Assembly: GCA_036927565.1 (NCBI GenBank)
Contig: JAYESD010000004.1
Span: 166,505,697-166,569,696 of the forward strand
DNA length: 64,000 nt
Source: Tuctoria greenei
Taxonomy: Eukaryota > Streptophyta > Magnoliopsida > Poales > Poaceae
Direction: 5' to 3'
The notes beneath the pieces are model-generated. The model saw nothing but the letters and a program-made list of their open reading frames with translations, was not told the origin of the DNA and did not search any database. The translations under genes were made by a program, and so were the position numbers. Each line of letters starts with the position of its first letter. Position 1 is the stretch's first letter. Positions 54,598 to 64,000 of the stretch are shown here, piece by piece.

Positions 54598-54726
54598 TGA
54601 TAGAAATATCGGAGAAGAAAATAATTATTATATTCGATTAATTAAAACCTTTAAAAATGGTACATATATATAAGGAGGTCAGAGAACCTCTCTTGATTAC
54701 ACAGGCAATATGATATTATTCTAACA
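54598..54726 (-). repeat. 5' LTR of E7 (129 bp)
   Basis: TG...CA ends; the first ~52 bp match 53542-53593 with a few changes. TATATATAAGG lies inside at about 54663. Confidence 0.8.
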
Positions 54727-54731
54727 CTGTT

Positions 54732-55696
54732 GTCACCATAGGAGAATGAACCACCACAGCAGGATGGACCGTACAACAGATATATGACATCCAAGTGAAC
54801 TACACAAAATACAAATCTGTTTTGTAAATAGCATACATTGTCCATGTGCAACTGGATCATTCATAGGCTTGCCACAGGCATGATGTAGAAGGTGGCTCGA
54901 GATGTGTAACAGAGCTTCTTGGTGTCCTTGAGCCTGAACTTGATTGTAGTGACTACGACAGATCTACCCTTCCTCAAAATCTGCGCTTCAACGTCCACTT
55001 CAGACTGCATGAACATAAATTGAACATAAGGTAGGAATAACCACTCACATTCTGACATGATAAATATCTGACGATAAGATGAAACAGCAAAAATGCATTT
55101 TTATTCCTTCACTTTAGTCGTATGGTTTTATAGAAGTATCTGAGTTGGATTAGCAGGAAGTTGTGAATGGTAGTGCCATGACACTTTGGAACATGATTTC
55201 TAGTGCTTCAAAAAGGAGAGTGCGTCTCCAGATCCAGCAAAAAAATTAGGGATCTTAGTGCAAGGGACATAATTCAGTGAATTACATGGTGTCTCTCTTG
55301 AACCCTTGAAAGTTTTTTCCTTTGAAAATGAAAACAGCAGGGCGAACCTGACTGTTATAAATTCTGTTATGAGAAGTAATATGTACAACAGGGTGAATCA
55401 AACCACTAAGTCCGTGGAGAACTATGGCAGGCTTTGACACTAATACAGAAAGTCTTCTCTAAATGGATTTTTGAATCTGAAAGATTGAATTTTACATTCA
55501 TTCCTAAACCCAATAATTCAATTAAAAGTAATTGACAGTAATCCTATTAGGAACACAACCAATGAAAATAATAAGCTAGACGATTCCATTAGGACTCCAC
55601 AGTTAAGAACAATTGACCTTATAATTTCGTAGTGCTCTGACCTCATGTTAATGGAGTCAAAACAGATATTGCCTAATTATGTCAGTAAAATATAAA
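54732..55696. other. Possible host-gene region, mostly unrecognised
   Basis: Apart from the exon-like segment 54861-55004, only intron-like AT-rich sequence is visible. 54732-54860 would be its 3' untranslated part if the exon is real. Confidence 0.35.
54861..55004 (-). CDS. Possible last exon of a host gene (hotdog/thioesterase-like?), partial
   Basis: On the minus strand a TTCATGCAG acceptor precedes 55004. The segment reads SEVDVEAQILRKGRSVVVTT, IKFRLKDTKKLCYTSRATFY, IMPVASL and stops at 54861. The pattern of E-V-E-A-x-x-L-R-x-G-R-S-V followed by a K-D-T-x-K-L strand and a final A-T-F-Y strand resembles the last two strands of a hotdog-fold thioesterase, but no catalytic residue lies in this piece. 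Upstream exons were not recognised in the next 1.5 kb. It is the only coding-like piece in the window not linked to a TE, and could also be a captured or dead fragment. Confidence 0.4.
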   Translation of the reverse strand, partial: SEVDVEAQILRKGRSVVVTTIKFRLKDTKKLCYTSRATFYIMPVASL

Positions 55697-55897
55697 ATTG
55701 ACCGGTGAGGTAAGACCGCCGCCACAGCTTTTTTTAACAAGAAGCTCAACCTTCTCCGGCCAAGAAAACCCTCGAACCCCTGCTGCACCCTTACACTACG
55801 ACGATCTAGCTTGAAATTCGCTCCCACGAGAAATCGAATTCAAAACATGAGTGCTACTCAAAGTACATAACCGCTAGGCTAAGCCTTTTTCACATAT
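55697..55897 (-). mobile_element. tRNA-derived SINE
   Basis: A 14-bp direct repeat CAGT(A/T)AAATATAAA flanks it at 55683-55696 and 55898-55911. On the minus strand the start AAGGCTTAGCCTAGCGGTTA fits a pol III A box, and GAATTCGATTTC at the right distance fits a diverged B box. The body (GGGAGCGAATTTCAAGCTAG, GGGGTTCGAGGGTTTTCTTG) resembles a common grass SINE family as I remember it. No coding capacity. Confidence 0.75.
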
Positions 55898-55911
55898 CAG
55901 TTAAATATAAA

Positions 55912-56219
55912 GCATAATTTAGAGCCATATGCCACACTTCTGACCTCTTTTAACAAGTTTGATAACTGGATACAACACATTGCATAAGGGGGGAATTGGT
56001 AGCCTGGATGACCCCTAACCAACACCCGCTGATGCAACTCACCATGTTTGTTAGCATGGAGAGGCCCTGAGCAAGGCCACGCGGGGGCAAAAAGGTCCAT
56101 TTTGCCGCACCCGCATGAACCAAACTTTTGCCGCTTTTCACGAGCAAGAGATGGCATGATCCTGCCGTGCGCCCAGGCTAGCCCAGCCCACCTAGAGGGG
56201 CGCGCCTGAGAACCAAGGG
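55912..56219. other. Unassigned sequence, no gene supported
   Basis: Minus-strand open frames exist at 56157-55897 but show no recognisable domain. Confidence 0.35.
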
Positions 56220-57600
56220 GCGGATCAGGATCAGGCCGGTTTAGGAAAGGGTAGATTAGGATATAATCTATTTGATATTGGTTCTGATCTGATCTGGCTG
56301 GATTAAGAAAAGATCAGAACAGTTTAGGTATTAGAAGATAGAATCTGTTTGGTTTCAAACTAGGATAATCCAGGTTTGAAAATAGATGAGATTAGTTTTC
56401 ATGTTTAAATTAGGAAGGATTATATCTGTAAAGCCTATAAATAGCCAAGTAATCTAGTGGAATAAACATTTCCTTCCTCATTGTGTTTTACGCTCGGAAC
56501 TCCCTTTATTCCTCCTACGCCCAGCCCTGCTCTTCTCTGTTCTGCTCCTGTGTGCTTCAGTATAGCAGATCACATCTGCTATTGCCCATCAACTTCCTCT
56601 GCACTTTTTGTTCCCCACTCCAGCCAACAGCACCACCCCATCAACTCCCTGTGCACCTTCTGTTCACCAAGCCAGCTTCAGCTGCACCCAGGAGTGTTGT
56701 GCTGCTGCTGCTGCAAGTCTTCATGGAGTAAGGATTGGTGTCCAGGTCACTGGTTTTGCAACAATCGTGACATCAGAGCTTCATTCGATCCCCGAGAAGA
56801 AATGAGCAAGATGTCGACGATCAATGTCAAAAGCAACACATTGGACGCCATCCGTGCAGCTCGTGAGGCGAGCAATGGGACCAGCTACCCCATGGTCACC
56901 AAAACCATCTACACGAAGTGGATGACAATGATAAATATCCAGTTGAAGGCATGGCTACTATGGAAGGCGGTGGAGTATGGTGGCGTGAGCGAGCAAGAAT
57001 ACATGATGTCGCTGTACATCCTAGTCAACGCCGTCCCGTTGGAGATAATCACCACTATCATTGAGAAGACGGCCAAGGATGCTTGGGATGCTATCGCACT
57101 CATGCGAGTCGGAGCAGATCGCATGAAGAAGAGTATGGCTGCTGAGTTCAACGCAGCCACCTTGAAAGATGGTGAGAGCATGGAATACTTCTTCCTCCAG
57201 TAGAGTGACATTGGTGTCTCAACTTGCGATGCTCAGGTAGGTCGTAGAAGAGTCGAAATTCGTCGAGAAGCTGCTGAGGAGCGTGCCACAACGCTTCCAA
57301 TAGATCGCAGTGGTGATCATGAAGCTGCTAGACATGTCGTCTACCTCTGTTTGAGGTGACGAGAAGATTGATGGCTACAAAAAATGCCTTCGACATATGT
57401 CGCAACACAAGGGTCGCAACACAAGGGAGGATCCCACGAGGGTCAGCAGTACCTCACATGGGAGGAGGGACACCATCGACGCAGGCCACCAGGCGACGGT
57501 GGCAACAAGGCTGGTTTGGGCCGGAAGATCACCAGGGACTTGTGCAGGAGGTGCGGTAAAAGCCCACGTTGGAAAAGAACAAGAAATTCGAGAACTTAAA
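56220..57600 (+). mobile_element. 5' part of a copia element (element E8), truncated
   Basis: An LTR-like stretch with TATAAATA at 56436-56443 is followed by a primer-site-like TGACATCAGAGC at 56768-56779 (two differences from TGGTATCAGAGC) and gag. No pol or 3' LTR follows, and the LTR start is not defined. The left limit is approximate. Confidence 0.55.
56802..57600 (+). pseudogene. Copia Gag of E8, truncated
   Basis: The ATG at 56802 opens MSKMSTINVKSNTLDAIRAA, then YPMVTKTIYTKWMTMINIQL, KAWLLWKAVEYGGVSEQEYM and TAKDAWDAIALMRVGADRMK, the DUF4219/UBN2 pattern of copia Gag. A TAG at 57201-57203 interrupts it; the continuation FVEKLLRSVPQRFQ-like and RLMATKNAFD is in shifted frames up to about 57390. 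A basic, Gly-rich tail follows to about 57600. Confidence 0.72.
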
Positions 57601-58654
57601 TTTTTTTTCAAGTTTAAATAAAATTTCAACTCACATGAGCTAGGTTATGACTCCTAAAAACTCTAGTGCAAACCTCAGCTCCAAAATCACTAGGAAGAAA
57701 AATTTATATTTAGAATGTATAGCTCCTATATGGTGGTTAAATCAAACCCTAAAATGGGAGTTCAAAATCAAATATAATTATACTGTTCAAATTGTCAAAT
57801 TCCACATTTGAATTTGCAAATGTCTTTTCCATATTCCAAATATCATGTCTACCAAGTTTGACAAGTTTTGGACCTCATTGGCTATTTATTTTCATCAAAG
57901 CAAGTAAAAGCATTCAAATTCGAATTCAAATTCTATTATCAACTTTGTCAAATGCCAATTTGAGTTCCATATTTGAACTCTACACATTGGATTTGGCCTA
58001 GCTGCCAACTTTCATCAATATTGGAGAATGTTCGAATAGAATTTAAATTTAGCAGAGAAGGGATTAGATGAGCGAAGTGGGCCCCTCTTGTCAGTATGTG
58101 ATGTGCTCTGGTTTTCCCCTCTCTGTCTCTCCCAGAGCGCCATGGCACTGAAAATCTCCTCCACGCAGCTGCTTGTTTCCAACGGTGAATCCAACTCACC
58201 CAGAGTTGCCTTGATATTTCTACTCTCCTCCTTATCTCTCTGATTGATTTTTTCTTTGTTCTTGATATTTCTCTGGTGAACGCCTGCGTCGCGCAGCCGC
58301 CACTTTCCTCAGCCCCGCGCCTTTGTCGGCCTGCCTCAGCACTGTGCTGCGCCCGCCGTGCTCAGTGTCGCGCTGTCGTCAGCCCACCTCAGCACCGCGC
58401 CGCCATCGACCCGCCTCAGCGCCATGCCGCGCCCGCCATCCTCCTCAGCGGCACGCTGCCGCCCCTGTTCCCCAGCGCTCGCACACCTTGTTCCTCAGCG
58501 TCGGCTTGATGTACTTAGGATTCAGCCATTCAAGTATTTGTAGAAGACAGAACAAGCGATTCAGCCATTCAGGTACTTGTTTTGACCTGCTATGCATTAA
58601 TATGAAGCATGCAGTGCTGTTTTTCAACCTGCAGAATTCAATCTAGTAGCATAA

Positions 58655-58658
<4 letters not shown>
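57601..58658. other. Unassigned: AT-rich tract then a GC-rich low-complexity block
   Basis: 57601-58050 is AT-rich with repeated CAAATTTGAATT words. 58276-58510 is GC-rich, made of recurring GCCTCAGCNCCGCGCCGCC-like units, and gives Pro/Ala/Arg/Ser-rich open frames in all three forward frames, a sign of composition rather than coding. Confidence 0.4.

Positions 58659-58709
<51 letters not shown>
58659..58709. repeat. (AT)n microsatellite, 51 bp
   Basis: Perfect AT dinucleotide run, directly before a palindrome-rich array. Confidence 0.95.
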
Positions 58710-58710
<1 letters not shown>

Positions 58711-58715
58711 TATCG

Positions 58716-58846
58716 ACTAGGTATTTACCATCGAAAAGTAGTGGACGACTAGAAAACGACTAGGGTCGACTAGAGGGCGATTAGTCGCCCTAGTCGACGA
58801 CTAGTCGACCTAGTCGCCCCTTAGGCGACTAGGGTCGACTAGGCGA
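58716..58846. repeat. CGACTAG / CTAGTCG palindrome array
   Basis: At least ten copies of GACTAG or CTAGTC with CG arms, including CGACTAGTCG and GTCGACTAG, in 131 bp. The array is followed by TTGATAACATTG; on the other strand this reads as a CAATGTTATCAAG end, which resembles a hAT-type terminus. It may be a subterminal repeat region of a hAT-like element; this is inference. Confidence 0.6.
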
Positions 58847-58860
58847 CTTGATAACATTGT

Positions 58861-61800
58861 TATGCACATGGCCTCACACCCAGCACAGTGGTTTGCTCCA
58901 CGCCTCTGCTCCTCTGTTGCTCAAGGCTAGTCGGCGCCTTCTTGCCACTAGTGGCTGCCGAAGAACACGTCAGATCCTTCCTTCACTTCTCTCACTTCTC
59001 TGTGGTGCTAGGACATCACCTCCTTGTCAAGCATCCTTTGTTCTTGCTCTCCTCTCACGCAGGAACACTGGCCACCATTGTTTTTCTTCAAGTTCCGGCA
59101 ATGAGCAAGCAAACTCAGCAAGTTTTGGTTCTTTTTCCTTGAGCTTTGTTATTCCTCAAATGTTTGCGCATCCATCTGACTTCATTTTTGGCCAGCTCGA
59201 GCCTTCCCGAGGCAAGTATCGGCGATTTTCGCGCAAGTTTTGTTCCACAATCTTCACACACCTTTGCGCAGCTTCTAATCCATTTCTTGGTCAACTCGTG
59301 TTTTCACAGCAATGGAATCAATGTTTTCGTGGCCGCAGAGTTGACTGCTCCCTGTTCCGAGCGACAAGCACGGCGTTCCCGTTGATTCAAGCTTCCTTCC
59401 GAGCTACCAATGGCAATTAAAGGTGTGCATGAATGCCCTCTACGTTTCTGTCAAACTTATTCATCGAGTTTTAGCGTGTAGCATGCGTATCAGTCAAGTT
59501 TGTGCTGGTAAGTTCTTATAGCCGTCCTACGTAATCTTCAAATTTCATCGTCTTCGCTTCACCTCACTTTAATAAAAGTCTCAAGCCTTGCAAACTCAAT
59601 TTCGCATCACCCAGTGCAAGCTAATTAGATAGCTACAATTTAACCGAGTTGGACGAGCATTTTCCACCAATTTCGGCCAAAACCCTAGGTCACCATAAAA
59701 TTGATCTTTGCAATGATTTATACCTTGATTTGAGCCCAATTTCTTGTTCCTAGTCATCTCATGAATCTTTGAGACCTATTTCTGAGTTGGTTCCTAGTAC
59801 TAGCCTTGGCAAGTTCATAGGAGATGTTCCACCGCCCACCGTCGTCGCAAGCCACCACACGGCCATCTTCTTGCCCCGGCAACCTCACCATCTTGATGCC
59901 CGACAACTTTTAAACCCTGGCGGTGGATTTAAAGGGAGGAGGGAAACAGTGTGGCCAACGGAGCACCGTCGTGCTCCAACCGAGCACCGCCCGAGCCCTT
60001 GGCTCTAGGATGAAGAAGGATGGAGCGGGCCCCATCGGCCAGAGAGAGAATGGAGGGCGTGGGATCCTTTGTGGCATTGCAATTTCACGCGGATATGCAC
60101 AACCATGGTGTGGCCACCGTGTGGCTCAAGTTTGATTAGGAGTGTTAGCACTGGCCCATTTATCAGCCATATGTGGAAAATATACATTGGGCCCATTTGT
60201 TGGTTTGAATGAGGGAGAGAGAGAATTTCGGTTGGGCCCTCCTATCGGTCAGGCCATTATAAAGCCACGGCCCATTGGTAAGTGGTTAAAAAAGTTTTCT
60301 TTTAGAAAAATAAATCCAAACTTAGCCAAATCTTAAGAAATTCATATCTCTGAGTAGGTAACTCCCAAAAATGCCCAAACAAATTTTGTTAGAACCAGTG
60401 TGACCTATACTTTTCAGTAGTGCACTTGAACTAGTATGAAAGTCCCAATATTTCCCCAATAATTCTATGAAGCAAAAAGCCTTTAGAATTAATTTTGGAT
60501 GTCTGTTCATTGGAAAAATCCCAAATTTGGCCAGATTCTTCCTTATAATTTATATAAACCCCAGTAAAAAATTCAAATCCATTTGACTTAATTTGTTAAG
60601 TCAAATTGAGTTCCCAACCTGTATGCACCTAAAAAATTCCAAAATATACAGAAACATTTTCAAAAAATTGTCCAAACTTCTAAAATCAATATCCCCTTTT
60701 AGAATGCTTGGAAAATTACGAAACTAATTTTGTTGGATCACTCTTGACCTCCACTGAACAGGAAACCAACTCTTGGCTATGTTAAACCTCCAGATTGCTC
60801 CTCAAAATTCTAGAAACTCTTTATCTTCATAGAATGTTAGAGACCAGAGACTACAATGAACATGGCTCAAATTTGGCAAAAACCCCACTCATACTACCTA
60901 GTGTCCACAGTAAAAGTTTCAGCAGTAGTAAACCAAATCTTCTATACTAAATTGTGTTTCATATCCCTGTCCTAAACATTGCTATTTCACTTCATTCTCA
61001 AATTTAACTATAATTCCATTTTTGTTTCTTCTCTACTCATGTACAACCCCACAGGACTTTCCAGAAGTCCTTGTACTACAGGTTGCATTTCTTTGACATT
61101 CATATAGTGTCCCTCCTTTCTAAACTATATGCTCATGTATGATGCATGTTTCACTTTATTCCACAACCTTGTTATCTTCCACTTTGATTTCTTCATATGT
61201 TTCTCCAGACAACAGAAGCAAATCTATTTATCCTAGCTAGTGTACCCCGTCTCGAGTTATAATCGTCTTCGCTGCTCACTTGTCTTCGCTGCTCACTTTA
61301 CTTGATTGCATTTACTTATATGCATAATCATATAGATAGGGAATGCGACGAAGGCGATAAGGAGATGCATGACCCGAGGGCAAGGATTTCTCTGTTGATT
61401 CAATTGTGATGAAGTCCAGAGCGAAGCTTATTAACTGATTTTCACTGACTTTTTTCTCACTGATATTGCATTTAAATCGTTTATAAAGTTTTGCTTTTAT
61501 CACTATCTTGACTAGTATATGGATTGTGCATTAGGTATAACCCACAATCCCATAGAGTATTTCGGTAGGTTGATAGCTCAACACGTAGAATTGTCATGCT
61601 AATGTTGTATGGAATCTGGTAGAAGTCGAGTAGTTGAAATCTACTCGTGAGATAGTGATATTGTAAACCGAGATTGGTTATTTTAGAGAATGGTTTATGA
61701 AGTGAATATGAGATCGGGCAGCGAGATAGGATGCAGCGGGACATGATCTCGGGTGCATAGTTCTGTTTGTGTCGATTGGGAACCGCGCCGTGTGCGACCC

Positions 61801-62250
61801 TGTTGAGCAAGTTTGAGCTGTACCAGAGGTATACTGGTATATAGGACCCAGAAAACCGATGTAACTTGTCCACTTTATCGTCGAGGCATAACCTACCGCC
61901 TTATAGGTGCAGGTTGAGAGCAGCAAGGTGTAAACCTGCCAACGGGCACTTCATGCTCCGTGTGGGACGTTGGAACTTCGTGCTCCGTGTGGAACCTCCT
62001 GTTCGTAACGGTGAGACCGGTTCCACGTGTAGATGTCGAGTGAAAGATTGAAGCATACAACACCAGTGGAGCGTGCCTTCGCAACTCTGAGTCTGGGTGT
62101 ATGTGTCGTGCTATCCGCGTGTTATGATTCGAATCACCGTCGCTCGCGATTATGAATTGAGCATACTTGTTCACTGAGTCGTGACTTAGTAATAAAGAGT
62201 AGTTGAAATATTATAAATATGCTACAATTATTATTGTATTACAAGTTGTA
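58861..62250. other. Unassigned, probably TE-derived noncoding DNA
   Basis: No protein domain was recognised on either strand. 58880-59420 has a plus-strand open frame of Ser/Leu/Arg-rich composition without motifs. 59900-60250 is GC-rich. 60300-61250 is AT-rich, with lines like AAATTCATATCTCTGAGTAGG often seen in long gypsy LTRs. 61930-62000 has a direct repeat of TGCTCCGTGTGG. Long-LTR remnants are the likeliest content, but no LTR pair or primer site was found. Confidence 0.35.
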
Positions 62251-63634
62251 CAACAACAACAACCAAGCCTTTGTCCAAAACAAGTTGGGGTCGGCTAGAA
62301 ATGAAACCCAACAATTTTGAAGAAAAGTAATAGAAAATAAGATAAAAGTAAAAAAAATACAAATAAAATAAGATTCTACATTTTATTTATTTTAGAAATG
62401 GGTTAATAAGAAAGAAGATAAGAGTAACAAATTACGAAAAACTAAGATTTTGGCACATGAATTGCTAATTTCCATGCAGTCCTATCATGAGCTAAATCTC
62501 TAGGTATGTCTCACTCCTTTAAGTCTCGTTTCACCGCCTCTTCCCATGTCAACCTTGGTCGACCTCTACCCCTCCTAAAATTTTCTCTACTCTTTATAAT
62601 CCCACTGTTAACCGGTCTTCTGGGGGTCTCCGCTGGATATGCCCAAACCACCGTAGGCGATGTTGGACTAGCTTCTCCTCAATCGGTGCCACCCCTACCC
62701 TATCACATATCACCTCGTTCCTAATTTTATCTCTTCTTGTATGACCGCACATCCACCGTAGCATGCGCATCTCGGCAACACTCATTTGTTGGATATGTTG
62801 CCTTTTAGTTGGCCAACATTCTGCTCCATACAGCATCGCAGGTCTGATCACCGTCCAATAGAATTTTCCTTTCAATTTTTGTGGAACTTTCTTATCACAT
62901 AAGATTTCAGATGCTTGTCTCCACTTCATCCACCCGATCTTGATCCTGTGGCAAGCATCTTCGTCAATATCACCATTGCTTTGTAACATTGATCCTAAAT
63001 ATCAAAATGTGTCTCTCCTAGGTACTACTGGTCCTTGTAAACTAACATTACCATCCTCGCACCTGACATCACTAAAATCGCATCTCATATACTCGGTCTT
63101 GGTTCTACTAAGTCTAAACCCCTTAGACTCTAAGGTCTGCCTCCATAACTCCAATTTTCTATCAACACCATCTCTAGTTTCATCTACCAAAACTACATCA
63201 GCAAAGAGCATACACCAAGGGATATCCCCTTGTATATGCTTCGACACCTCATCCATCACTAAGGAAAAGATGTAAGGACTTAAGGTTGATCCTTGGTGTA
63301 ACCCTATTGTGATAGGAAAAGTGTCGGTCTCACTATCTCTTACGCGCACACTTGTCACCACATTATCGTACATATCCTTGATAAGGTTAATGTACTTTGT
63401 TGGGACTTTGTGTTTCTCTAGTGTCCACCACATGGGTCTTGGTACCTTATTGTATGCCTTCTCTAAGTCAATGAACACCATATGTAGATCCTTCTTTTGC
63501 TCCCTATACCTCTCCATAAGCTAACGGAGTAAGAAAATCGCCTCCATAGTGGACCTCCCAGACATAGAACCAAACTGGTTTTTAGTGATATTGGTCACTT
63601 TCCTCAAGCGGTGTTCAATCACTCTCTCCCACAG
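62251..63634 (-). mobile_element. 5'-truncated RTE-like LINE
   Basis: On the minus strand a reverse-transcriptase frame is followed by a 3' tail ending in TTGTTGTTGTTG at 62251-62262, after GCCGACCCCAACTTG, the usual 3' end of plant RTE LINEs. The 5' side ends near 63634 against a different repeat. No target duplication was found. Confidence 0.85.
62594..63634 (-). pseudogene. LINE reverse transcriptase, C-terminal two thirds
   Basis: Minus-strand reading: WERVIEHRLRKVTNITKNQF, STMEAIFLLR then TAG, MERYREQKKDLHMVFIDLEK (first catalytic Asp), IGLHQGSTLSPYIFSLVMDE, WCMLFADVVLVDETR, RTKTEYMRCDF, a TGA at 63002-63004 in place of an Arg codon, then YLGSMLQSNGDID, KLKGKFYWTVIRPAMLYGAE, MLRWMCGHTRRDKIRNEVI, QHRLRWFGHIQRRPPE. 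The FADD catalytic box reads FADV because one Asp codon is missing, so the enzyme is inactive. Confidence 0.87.
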
Positions 63635-64000
63635 GGTTCCAAAAGGCGGTGGGAGGCGCTCGCCTAGGCGCGCTTTAGCGCTAGGCGAGGCTCTCACACC
63701 CTGCCTTGGGGTCTAGGCGGAGGAAAGGCACTCAGAGCGCGGAGGCAGCGCGGGCGCACGGGGGCACCGCTGAATCGCGCGGAGCGGGAGAAAAAGCGGA
63801 GCAGGGCAGCGAGCTGGAAAAAGCGGCGGGAGGCTGATTTTTGGCGTGTCCAGATTATTGGGCCGGCCCACAAGAGTGCTAGGTTACGGGACACAAGAGC
63901 ACCGTGAGTGAGTCCCGTCAATCGCCGCCATCTCCCGCGATGCGACGCCCGCTTCGACGCTATCCTCCTGCCCCCCCCCCCCCCCCCCCCGACGCCCTTC
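63635..64000. other. GC-rich end of window with CGCCTAGGCG array and C20 run
   Basis: It starts at CAGGGTTCCAAAAGGCGG (from 63632), resembling a hAT-type terminus, then CGCCTAGGCG- and GCGCTAGGCG-type words at 63655-63720. A run of 20 C is at 63971-63990. No coding region was recognised. Confidence 0.45.

Larger units (their letters stand above)
53542..54726 (-). mobile_element. Small copia deletion derivative with 129-bp LTR (element E7)
   Basis: The 5-bp duplication CTGTT is at 53537-53541 and 54727-54731. The 5' LTR is 54598-54726 (TGATAGAAAT to CTAACA on the plus strand). At the other end only about 52 bp of the 3' LTR remain (53542-53593), joined directly to gag. All of pol is gone. On the minus strand AGTATCAAAT next to the LTR is a diverged Met-type primer site. 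Confidence 0.82.

Noticed and set aside
55862..55895. True tRNA gene
   Set aside because: Only A- and B-box-like segments exist, no cloverleaf, and a target duplication flanks the whole unit, so it is a SINE.
55897..56157. Upstream exon of the thioesterase-like segment
   Set aside because: The frame has no similarity to a hotdog fold that I can see, and it runs into the SINE flank.
56481..56801. Cys/Ser-rich open frame before the E8 gag ATG
   Set aside because: It lies in the LTR/leader before the primer-site-like sequence; the gag ATG at 56802 is the first with domain support.
58276..58646. Three overlapping plus-strand frames rich in Ala, Pro, Arg and Ser
   Set aside because: All three frames are open over a GC-rich repeat, so openness reflects composition.
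58848..59420. 190-codon plus-strand frame
   Set aside because: The start uses a non-standard upstream codon, no domain is visible, and it begins inside a repeat array. Left as unassigned.
61866..62174. Short frames on both strands near 62 kb
   Set aside because: They overlap a direct-repeat, noncoding-looking stretch; no domain.

Overview
This window looks like intergenic DNA of a monocot, most likely a grass. Nearly everything recognisable is retrotransposon: Ty3/gypsy of the Tat and chromovirus types, Ty1/copia of the SIRE/Maximus type, a second copia family, an RTE-like LINE, a tRNA-derived SINE and a MITE. No complete cellular gene was found. One short exon-like segment (54861-55004, minus) may belong to a host gene. 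The organism call is inference from TE families and the SINE, not from a marker gene.

Layout from left to right. (1) 1-2872: the 5' end of a Tat-like gypsy element on the minus strand, inserted in the 5' LTR of (2), a Tekay-like chromovirus on the plus strand (2873-15655). The integrase of (2) is split by (3), an 8.9-kb gypsy element (5698-14613, target duplication AGATT). Element (3) is itself split by a solo LTR (11339-13098, duplication CGATG). (4) 15656-19287: a truncated minus-strand copia element of the same LTR family as the solo LTR, with a 330-bp MITE in its pol. (5) 19288-53183: a Tat-lineage gypsy element on the minus strand. It keeps RT, two RNase H segments and integrase, and has a coiled-coil extra ORF in antisense. 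That ORF is split by a deleted SIRE element (20928-23551). Its 5' LTR is split by a full SIRE element (29569-52628, duplication GTAGT), which is in turn split inside its gag zinc knuckle by a second full SIRE element (32253-43689, duplication TAGTT). (6) 53542-54726: a 1.2-kb copia deletion derivative with 129-bp LTRs (duplication CTGTT). (7) 54732-64000: a possible host exon, a SINE, a copia gag relic, an (AT)n tract, palindrome arrays, unassigned DNA and a 5'-truncated LINE.

All element proteins here are broken by nonsense codons, frameshifts or loss of catalytic residues, so none is likely to move unaided. The two full SIRE elements still show the complete plan: LTR, primer site, gag, pol, a third ORF, polypurine tracts, LTR.

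The most interesting signals are structural. First, the three SIRE elements carry a 19-bp inverted repeat just upstream of the 3' LTR whose two arms have changed together between copies, which is covariation evidence for a conserved hairpin. Second, SIRE LTRs contain arrays of a 12-bp palindrome (CGGACTAGTCCG and AA/TT-centre variants) arranged as pairs about 20 bp apart, upstream of the TATA box. The same motif also occurs in the gypsy-type LTR at 15157-15655, in SIRE spacers and in SIRE gag coding sequence. Third, each SIRE has a second polypurine tract about 400 bp upstream of the one at the LTR.
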